Assembly: GCA_002501695.1 (NCBI GenBank)
Contig: DANZ01000010.1
Location: 1 to 11,140, forward strand
Direction of reading: 5' to 3'
DNA from: Methanolobus sp. UBA474
GTDB taxonomy: Archaea; Halobacteriota; Methanosarcinia; Methanosarcinales; Methanosarcinaceae
DNA length: 11,140 bases
In this document: in pieces, positions 6,672 to 11,140 of the stretch
Layout of the letters: each line of letters opens with the position of its first letter
Numbering within the stretch: position 1 is the stretch's first letter
Program-made: the position numbers and the translations under genes
Notes under the pieces: generated by a model
What the model saw: only the letters and a program-made list of their open reading frames with translations
Told to the model about the DNA's origin: nothing
Database searches by the model: none

Positions 6672-7397
6672 ATGGGATTAGATGACATAATCAAAGAAAT
6701 AACTCACGAAACAGAGAGCATAGTGAATACCAGGACACTGATAGGTGAACCCACTACATGGGAAGGCAAGACAATAATGCCTATCATGAAAGTTTCCGCA
6801 GGTTTCGGGAGTGCAGGCGGGGAGAACCGCCGGGAAACTGGCCAGACAGGTTATGCCGGCGGAGGATACGCCGGGGTAAATATGGAGCCTATCGGTTTTA
6901 TCGTTATCTCCGAAGAAGATGTACGTCTGCTGACACTTACAGGCAGAAGCAGCTTTAATAGTATTATCGACGTCATCCCGGAACTTGCGAGCAGGCTCCC
7001 CCAGGCCGCATCCAGGGTAAAGGAAGCAGGTACCCATATGGCCGAAGATATGAATAAAAAGGTCCGGGAAAGAAGGGAGAAGTGGGCGGAAAAAGGTAAA
7101 GGCTCGATGACCGACAGGGTCAGAGAAGGCGCAGAAAAGGTAAGCCAGAGAATGAAGGATATGCAGTCTGAGGAAGGCTCGATGGCTGCAAAGGTCAAAC
7201 ATGGCGCTGAAGAAGTAAGCAAGAAAGTAAAGGGCATGAGAAAGAATGTTGAAGCAGAGTCTGAAGGCGAAAGCGATCAGTCGACTGCTGAAAAAGATCT
7301 CTTCGAAGAGAACAAGCAGGCCTTTGGAAGCCGTTCACTGGAAGAAGGTGGTTCCGGCGGAAGCAGCCAGTCATTTGGTGGCAGGGGAGGGGCATAA
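6672..7397 (+). CDS. GerW/YtfJ-domain protein with charged repeat tail
   Basis: A 241-residue protein. Residues about 8-92 resemble the GerW (sporulation protein YtfJ) family: a helical start, then GEPTTWEGKTIMPIMKVSAGFG, a glycine-rich insert (YAGGGYAGVN) and PIGFIVISEEDVRLLTL. In Bacillus YtfJ is needed for germination, but homologues are widespread in non-sporulating bacteria and in archaea, where the role is unknown. Residues 108-193 are highly charged, probably amphipathic helix. They include two tandem 25-residue repeats (144-168 and 169-193, each opening GSM and containing GAE-VS). The last 45 residues are acidic then Gly/Ser-rich and probably disordered. There is no signal peptide or membrane helix. 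It has its own promoter and is followed by a T-run terminator, so it is likely monocistronic. The tail is unlike the usual short GerW protein of about 120-150 residues. Confidence 0.82.
   Translation: MGLDDIIKEITHETESIVNTRTLIGEPTTWEGKTIMPIMKVSAGFGSAGGENRRETGQTGYAGGGYAGVNMEPIGFIVISEEDVRLLTLTGRSSFNSIIDVIPELASRLPQAASRVKEAGTHMAEDMNKKVRERREKWAEKGKGSMTDRVREGAEKVSQRMKDMQSEEGSMAAKVKHGAEEVSKKVKGMRKNVEAESEGESDQSTAEKDLFEENKQAFGSRSLEEGGSGGSSQSFGGRGGA
7101..7250 (+). repeat. Two tandem 75-bp coding repeats in the GerW-domain gene
   Basis: Unit 1 is 7101-7175 and unit 2 is 7176-7250, encoding 25 residues each. They share GSM, a V-K/R core, GAE-VS and an M near the end, and the first bases (GGCTCGATG) are identical. 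The period of 25 is longer than the 11-residue LEA or apolipoprotein repeats, but the composition (K, E, A, V, M) is similar. Confidence 0.7.
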
Positions 7398-7665
7398 ACT
7401 CTCCTCAACTATAGCTCTTCTTTTTTTAAATACGTTGTTAGACCAGGTGATATCTCTATAACATAGAGATGCGCTTCTTTCACCATGACAATTGGAGAAT
7501 AGTTAGTAGTTATATCATTAAGCTAACATTATTTTAGCAATCTATATATGGGTGAAGTATCCTTCTTTCTCTAGGGTCGAAGCCACATAAATGATATAAT
7601 CACAGACAAGCTTCGATAACTGAATTCTTTCAAAATCAATTAGATTTGCACTGAGGCAAACTTGA
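7398..7665. other. 268-bp intergenic region with hairpin and promoter elements
   Basis: Between the GerW-domain gene and the FilR1-type gene I see a T-run terminator, a perfect 8-bp hairpin ATCTCTAT-AAC-ATAGAGAT at 7452-7470, and a probable TATA element AAATGATATAAT at 7589-7600. The TATA element is enclosed by the inverted repeat TCGAAGC (7577-7583) / GCTTCGA (7610-7616). No coding region on either strand looks real. The stretch could hold an untranslated leader or a small RNA, but there is no direct evidence. Confidence 0.5.
7417..7430 (+). terminator. T-run terminator after the GerW-domain gene
   Basis: CTTCTTTTTTTAAA contains seven consecutive T (7421-7427) about 20 bases after the stop codon, typical of archaeal intrinsic termination. 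Confidence 0.55.
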
Positions 7666-8451
7666 ATGAAGAAAGCATCCCTCCAGGCAGTAATTGCATC
7701 AGAAGAAAACAGGTGTTTACTTTTATTTTTGGGTGAAGGTCCGAAAGACCTCAATAACCTTATGGTATCCCTGGGAACAACCAGAGAACAACTACTTTCT
7801 GTAATCCGGTCGCTTGAGGAAAGTTATCTGATAACAGGGAACGGCGGCATTTACAGGCTCACTTGTATGGGAGAGCTGATCGCATGGAAACTCAAGCCTC
7901 TTTTCTCCCTTGAAGAGCTTATCAATACAGCCAATGGATATTGGCTGAACCGGAAATTGGATTTTATCCCTCCTTTCTTACTGAAGGAACTGCATAAGGT
8001 CAATTCGGGCACTGTTATCCAGCCAAGTTCTTCTGATCTGTACGATTACAATAAAGAGGCACATGAAGCGTCCATGTCCTCAAAATCATTTAGCATGGCA
8101 GCAGCAGGTCTTCACCCTGTTTTTCCCGACCTGTTCTCGGATATGATAGACAGCGGAGTTAACCTGTCACTCATCTTCGATCCGTATCTCCTGGATAAAA
8201 TGAAAAAGGATAATCCCGATGAACTGCAAAAGCTCTTGAACGAGAAACAGGTCTCACTCCATCTGTATTCACAACAGATGCCTTTCCTGTCTTTTAAGGT
8301 CAATGACTTATGTATCGTACTGAAACTGCTGGATCGCAATAATGTATACGACCACAAACAACTCATCTGCTACGGTTCGGATGCAGTAGGATGGGGAAAA
8401 GAACTATTTGAGCATTACCGCCGGCAATCTGTGCAAATAGCCGATCTCTGA
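7666..8451 (+). CDS. Methanogen winged-helix regulator, FilR1 type
   Basis: A 261-residue transcription regulator. Residues about 1-70 form a winged helix: MKKASLQAVIASEENRCLLL, LGEGPKDLNNLMVSLGTTRE leading into the recognition helix, and the wing TGNGGIYRLTCMGELIA. The linker (72-115) contains the recurring NYWLN/F-I-P-PFLL-like signature (here GYWLNRKLDFIPPFLLKELH) and the C-terminal half corresponds to the FilR1 domain (PF08350; formerly DUF1724). This architecture is strongly expanded in Methanosarcinales. The name comes from a Methanothrix regulator linked to filamentation and quorum signalling, but the ligand and targets of most members are unknown. The ATG at 7666 follows GAGG (about 7653) at a suitable spacing. 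The length is typical for the family. It has its own promoter region and is convergent with a tRNA gene. Confidence 0.9.
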   Translation: MKKASLQAVIASEENRCLLLFLGEGPKDLNNLMVSLGTTREQLLSVIRSLEESYLITGNGGIYRLTCMGELIAWKLKPLFSLEELINTANGYWLNRKLDFIPPFLLKELHKVNSGTVIQPSSSDLYDYNKEAHEASMSSKSFSMAAAGLHPVFPDLFSDMIDSGVNLSLIFDPYLLDKMKKDNPDELQKLLNEKQVSLHLYSQQMPFLSFKVNDLCIVLKLLDRNNVYDHKQLICYGSDAVGWGKELFEHYRRQSVQIADL

Positions 8452-8545
8452 ACAGTTCTGATCTTGATATGGGATCAACCCAAAAACGTCACATTCAGCA
8501 ACATGCATTGTGCTATCAAAAATCAATTTATAAATATGTTTCTTA

Positions 8546-8661
8546 CGCCGAGGTTGGGATTTGAACCCAAGCACTCCTTCCGGAGAAACCGGTCTCGAGC
8601 CGGTCGCGTTTGGACTCCGGGGCCGTTCTGCCTTCGGATTAGTCCGCTCTGCCACCTCGGC
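8546..8661 (-). tRNA. tRNA-Ser (anticodon CGA), with an insertion in the D-loop
   Basis: On the minus strand the gene has acceptor stem GCCGAGG (8661-8655) paired with CCTCGGC (8553-8547), discriminator G at 8546, and no encoded CCA. The anticodon stem is ACCGG/CCGGT around loop CTCGAGA, giving anticodon CGA (serine, codon UCG). The long variable arm CTCC-GGAA-GGAG (class II) and T arm TTGGG-TTCAAAT-CCCAA are intact. Between position 9 and the anticodon stem there are 48 nt instead of about 18, so about 30 nt are extra and lie in the D-loop. Removing them gives an ordinary tRNA of 86-87 nt. The gene lies downstream of the EndoQ gene but has its own TATA box. Confidence 0.92.
8608..8638 (-). 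other. Putative non-canonical tRNA intron in the D-loop
   Basis: The extra segment can fold on the minus strand as a bulge-helix-bulge-like element: outer GCG/CGC, central GACT/AGTC (or GGACT/AGTCC), bulge AAT on the 5' side, bulge AAA or CAAA on the 3' side, and inner CCG/CGG. Applying the usual cut (after the second bulge base) removes 8638-8610 (29 nt), leaving D-arm GCAGAGCGGACTAAACGC with one A-C mismatch. Removing 8637-8608 (30 nt) instead gives GCAGAGCGGACTAATGC with a perfect GCA/TGC stem, but it does not fit the standard cut. The exact boundaries are therefore unresolved. Confidence 0.65.
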
Positions 8662-8686
8662 ACGCTGTGCTTGAAGGATGTTATAT

Positions 8687-8694
8687 CTTATATA
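8687..8694 (-). promoter_or_regulatory. TATA box of the tRNA-Ser gene
   Basis: TATATAAG on the minus strand lies 26 bp upstream of the first tRNA base, the normal distance for an archaeal promoter with a transcript starting close to the mature 5' end. It shows that the tRNA is transcribed independently of the upstream EndoQ operon. Confidence 0.65.
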
Positions 8695-8720
8695 TGTATC
8701 GAGAATCTTTAATGGGATAA

Positions 8721-9965
8721 TCAGAAATCAAACAGGGAGCTCTGGCTCTTTTTATTCCCTCTGTTACCATCATCTTTTACCGCTGCCGTCTTGCCTGCAT
8801 CCCTCTCAGGGGGCAGTTCTATGCGCCCATACTGTCCGCCGCCACCCGGATGGAGAATTACCCTCTTTTCCCTGAATGCAAGGATGGCGTCAACTATTCT
8901 CTTATCCACGAAGTCCATACTTTTCTGATCTGCATAGAGAAGTATGTGCAGCTCATCATCGAATTTATCAATAAGCGCATTCCAGGCGTCCTGCACCCCT
9001 TTGGTGTTGATGCTTGCGTGTCCTAAGGCCATCATAATGATCTCGGAGAGGGGCATGAGATGTACGTACGGAGGTCTGTGGTCCGGGTGGACGGGTTGCG
9101 GGAGGTCTGCAAGCTCATTGACCCTGTCATATACGCCTTTCTTGATGCGTCCGCCGCAAACACTGCACTTCCATTTGTTTGAAACGCTATCTTCCAGTGA
9201 GTAATGGGTGAAGCATTTGATACAGGCTGATTCATTGTACTTTCCTTCCTGCGGGTAGAAACCGACGTTAAGGATCACCCGGTAATGTTCCTCCCGGAGG
9301 ATAGCTTTTCTGAGCCCCTCAAAGGACATGTCGGGGACCTCCATCCTGTTGAATTCCCTTGCAAGCTTGTTGGAAAGGGGGGAATGCGCGTCGGAATTAG
9401 TAAGGAAGGTAAGCCTGTGAAGTTCACTGATACGGTCAGCATAATCACTGTCTGCGCTCAGGCCAAGCTCCAGGAAAGATATATAGTCAGTCATGTCCCC
9501 ATAACAGCTTTTAAGGGAGTCGTGGTAAGCATACATGGCAGTCCAGGGAGTAAAAGCATGACAGGGCCCGATCAGGGCGCCAATATCCCTCGCTATCTCG
9601 GCTATCTCTGCTCCGTTAAGGCGCACGGTGGGGCGCCCGTCAGAAGACAGATCGCCGTGCCTGGACATCTCTTCTGCAAGCTCTTCCGACTTGGATATGG
9701 AAGGAAGTATCAAAAGATGATGTACACGGTGGTTGTCTTCGATCTCCGTGGTGAGTGTAAAAGATGTCTTTCCCAGAGTGATGGTCTCATCATCAACAGA
9801 GGCTTTCCTGATCTCTTTCATCCACAGGGGATGGATACAGTCTCCGGTTGCTACAAGATCTATGCCTTTTTTTGCAGCTTCTTGTGCGATCGTCGGAAGG
9901 TCCATTTTGCCTGAACAGGCCATTGAATACTTTGAATGCAGATGGAGGTCTGCGTTGATGATCAT
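8721..9965 (-). CDS. Endonuclease Q (PHP-domain DNA repair nuclease)
   Basis: The 414-residue protein matches archaeal EndoQ, which nicks DNA 5' to deaminated bases (uracil, hypoxanthine, xanthine) and abasic sites. The N-terminal PHP domain shows the metal ligands in order: DLHLHSKYS (D6, H8, H10), GDCIHPLW (D42, H45), TTEIE (E74), VHHLL (H82, H83), GPCHAFTPW (H136) and NSDAHSP (D192, H194). A four-cysteine zinc finger follows (ACIKC at 248/251, CSVC at 267/270), then the EndoQ-specific C-terminal domain. The final residues QSSLFDF form a PIP box, the peptide that binds the PCNA clamp; PCNA is reported to stimulate EndoQ in Thermococcales. The gene starts 9 bp after the stop of the PAC2 gene with AAGGTG as ribosome binding site, so it is the last gene of the operon beginning with aIF2-alpha. 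Confidence 0.92.
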   Translation of the reverse strand: MIINADLHLHSKYSMACSGKMDLPTIAQEAAKKGIDLVATGDCIHPLWMKEIRKASVDDETITLGKTSFTLTTEIEDNHRVHHLLILPSISKSEELAEEMSRHGDLSSDGRPTVRLNGAEIAEIARDIGALIGPCHAFTPWTAMYAYHDSLKSCYGDMTDYISFLELGLSADSDYADRISELHRLTFLTNSDAHSPLSNKLAREFNRMEVPDMSFEGLRKAILREEHYRVILNVGFYPQEGKYNESACIKCFTHYSLEDSVSNKWKCSVCGGRIKKGVYDRVNELADLPQPVHPDHRPPYVHLMPLSEIIMMALGHASINTKGVQDAWNALIDKFDDELHILLYADQKSMDFVDKRIVDAILAFREKRVILHPGGGGQYGRIELPPERDAGKTAAVKDDGNRGNKKSQSSLFDF

Positions 9966-9974
9966 CAGGCACCT

Positions 9975-10754
9975 TCAACCGATGTATCGCAGGTCCTCAT
10001 CCCTGATAGTAGCCTGCGGCATAGCCAGCTGCTGTTGTTGCTGCTCGACCTCTTTAAGGCGTGCAACGATCTTTTCCATTTCCTTTGCCCGCTCTTCAAG
10101 GGGACCCTCATCTATCTCAATGGTAAATAACTTGCATATTACCTTCAGCAGTGATTGCGCACTCTTGGGGTCTACAAGATATCCGGAAGTCAGGCCCATC
10201 AAACAGGCAGCATCTATCTTCCTGAATTTGCTCAAACCCAGAAGCAGGCCGGAAGCTCCTACTATCCCTCCGCCGGGTTCGTTCTCTTTGAACACCACTC
10301 CTGCTTTTTGAAGCTCTTCCTTTAGAGCAGGGTTATTGACCGCCCCGAGAACCTCTTCTGAGTATGTCAGTTGCCCTGTCGGGAATCCGCCAAGCGTGTA
10401 GATCCTTTTGATCCCGAATTCTTCAGCAATGTCCAGGTACAGGTCGCAAAGCTGATAGTGTCCCTGAGCTGTGGTGCTCTGGTGGTCGCCTACAAGTAAA
10501 AGGATATCACATTCGTCAGTACTGCAAATGTACATCTCGTTGTTGACCATATGAATTTCGCTTTTTTCGTCAACCAGGACCTGCGGGGGGAAATGATGTG
10601 AATATATCTCGATAACCTTTTCAGCATCAAGTTCCTCTATAAGATGTTCAGCAACCAATTTCCCAACATGTCCCACTCCGGGGAGGCCCACAAGGAATAC
10701 TGGCTCTCTCAGCTGGATCTCATCTTTTAGTCGAATTACTTTTATCTCCTGCAT
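9975..10754 (-). CDS. PAC2-family protein (proteasome assembly chaperone-like)
   Basis: A 259-residue soluble protein of the PAC2/PbaB family. PAC2 in eukaryotes and PbaB in archaea are related to chaperones of 20S proteasome assembly, although PbaB interacts with PbaA and its exact role in vivo is not settled. Family features seen are VFLVGLPGVGHVGKLVAEHL (21-38), the strand-turn CDILLLVGDHQ (82-92) and YTLGGFPTGQL near 119-129. Residues about 217-247 form a charged coiled coil ending in VEQQQQQ, and the end IRDEDLRYIG is conserved in archaea. It is not a strict HbYX proteasome-docking tail. The ATG at 10754 lies inside the end of the upstream nop10 gene (13-bp overlap), which favours coupled translation. 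Placement after aIF2-alpha and Nop10 is widespread in archaea. Confidence 0.9.
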   Translation of the reverse strand: MQEIKVIRLKDEIQLREPVFLVGLPGVGHVGKLVAEHLIEELDAEKVIEIYSHHFPPQVLVDEKSEIHMVNNEMYICSTDECDILLLVGDHQSTTAQGHYQLCDLYLDIAEEFGIKRIYTLGGFPTGQLTYSEEVLGAVNNPALKEELQKAGVVFKENEPGGGIVGASGLLLGLSKFRKIDAACLMGLTSGYLVDPKSAQSLLKVICKLFTIEIDEGPLEERAKEMEKIVARLKEVEQQQQQLAMPQATIRDEDLRYIG

Positions 10755-10912
10755 AGGTCATCCTTCCTGGCCAATCGGCGATATTTCCCGTACGGGTCCT
10801 TTGGAGAATATTTTGCGGGACGTGGGTCCACAGCCATTGATCCACATACAGGGCACGCCTCCTGAGTCGTGTACCTGCCGCAGCTCTTACATCTGTAGAT
10901 CTTCAGTCCCAA
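10742..10912 (-). CDS. nop10: Nop10, H/ACA ribonucleoprotein subunit (TTG start)
   Basis: A 56-residue protein that helps the Cbf5 pseudouridine synthase act on rRNA as part of the H/ACA guide RNP. It has a zinc ribbon with C8, C11, C20 and C23 (IYRCKSCGRYTTQEACPVCG) and the Nop10 hallmark PAKYSPKDPYGKYRR followed by a basic tail ending in CRR. The start is TTG at 10912: the frame has a stop codon just upstream, and no ATG or GTG occurs before the first zinc cysteine. An SD-like GGCGTGAT precedes it by about 6-8 bases. The start codon lies 8 bp after the stop of the aIF2-alpha gene, and its own end overlaps the start of the PAC2 gene by 13 bp. Nop10 is normally about 55-60 residues, so this one is complete. 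Confidence 0.93.
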   Translation of the reverse strand: MGLKIYRCKSCGRYTTQEACPVCGSMAVDPRPAKYSPKDPYGKYRRLARKDDLCRR

Positions 10913-10919
10913 AAGAACA

Positions 10920-11140
10920 TCACGCCTTTACTGTATCGATATGCCTGTGGAATTCTCCCTTCCCGCCAAGCTCCTCGATGGTATTGACAGCTGCTGTTGC
11001 AGCGCCCTTCAATACTGCTTCAGCCTTCTTATAGTCGGGAGCGATCACTTTAATACGGTATCTGGGTGCACCTGTATAAGTGATATCCACTCTCACGTTC
11101 TCTTCATGTATGTCATTAGCCGCTTCAAGGGCAGCTTTTA
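10920..11140 (-). CDS. Translation initiation factor aIF2, alpha subunit, C-terminal end (5' truncated by window edge)
   Basis: The reading frame that ends with TGA at 10920-10922 encodes 72 visible residues, including NVRVDITYTGAPRYRIKVIA, DYKKAEAVLKGAATAA and GKGEFHRHIDTVKA at its end. This is the C-terminal alpha-beta domain of aIF2-alpha, which contacts aIF2-gamma and completes the heterotrimer that delivers initiator methionyl-tRNA to the small ribosomal subunit. The protein is normally about 260-270 residues, so the rest lies beyond base 11140. The stop codon is 8 bp upstream of the Nop10 start codon. The aIF2-alpha/Nop10/PAC2 order is a classic archaeal cluster, usually preceded by ribosomal protein genes. 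Confidence 0.9.
   Translation of the reverse strand, partial: KAALEAANDIHEENVRVDITYTGAPRYRIKVIAPDYKKAEAVLKGAATAAVNTIEELGGKGEFHRHIDTVKA

Noticed and set aside
7542..7754. 70-residue minus-strand frame in the FilR1 upstream region
   Set aside because: It overlaps the certain start of the FilR1-type gene and has no ribosome binding site or domain.
8472..8486. Short hairpin TTGAT-ATGGG-ATCAA after the FilR1-type gene as a terminator
   Set aside because: Only 5 base pairs and no T-run follows on the plus strand.
10024..10050. CAG/TTG-rich repeat near the PAC2 gene end as a microsatellite
   Set aside because: It is only the codons of a short glutamine run in the coiled coil.
9285..10311. Two long plus-strand frames opposite EndoQ and the PAC2 gene
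   Set aside because: They are shadows of well-conserved minus-strand genes.
1..11140. CRISPR array, transposase, integrase or phage genes
   Set aside because: No regularly spaced repeats, terminal inverted repeats or recombinase motifs were seen; gene content is typical of a chromosomal region.

Overview
The window looks like chromosomal DNA from a methanogenic archaeon, most likely of the Methanosarcinales. The signs are archaeal information-processing genes (C-terminus of translation factor aIF2-alpha, the H/ACA RNP protein Nop10, a PAC2 proteasome-assembly-type protein), an EndoQ-type DNA repair nuclease with a PCNA-binding tail, a FilR1-type methanogen transcription regulator, TATA-box promoters, a tRNA gene without an encoded CCA end, and several histidine kinases of the kind that is expanded in this order. 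The assignment is inference from gene content; no 16S or mcr gene is present.

Left part (1-2001). The 3' end of a MacB/FtsX-type ABC transporter permease is followed on the same strand by a small PLDc_N-type membrane protein and a four-helix 'putative sensor' membrane protein without a kinase. They face a convergent gene for a 91-residue winged-helix regulator, whose start codon is overlapped by a striking tandem pair of 14-bp repeats.

Signalling part (2100-6476). A probable three-gene operon encodes a response regulator with an unusual N-terminal helix-turn-helix and C-terminal receiver, a membrane histidine kinase with an extracytoplasmic Cache-like sensor, and a YbjQ/UPF0145 protein. It converges on a soluble double-PAS histidine kinase gene on the minus strand. 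A 204-bp divergent intergenic region with a 10-bp interrupted dyad separates that kinase from the next gene.

Middle (6672-8451). A GerW/YtfJ-domain protein carries a charged tail with two tandem 25-residue repeats. A 268-bp intergenic stretch follows, with a T-run terminator, a perfect 8-bp hairpin and a promoter flanked by an inverted repeat. Then comes a FilR1-type winged-helix regulator.

Right part (8546-11140, all minus strand). The order of transcription is aIF2-alpha, Nop10, PAC2 protein and EndoQ, tightly packed (13-bp overlap or less than 10-bp gaps) and then a separately promoted tRNA-Ser(CGA). The tRNA gene has an extra segment of about 30 nt in its D-loop that can fold into a bulge-helix-bulge-like structure, so it is probably a non-canonically placed intron. 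Nop10 is a short TTG-started gene that is easily missed. I did not find a clear new defence or mobile system; the most unusual items are the tRNA insertion, the HTH-receiver architecture, the start-codon repeats and the repeat-tailed GerW protein.
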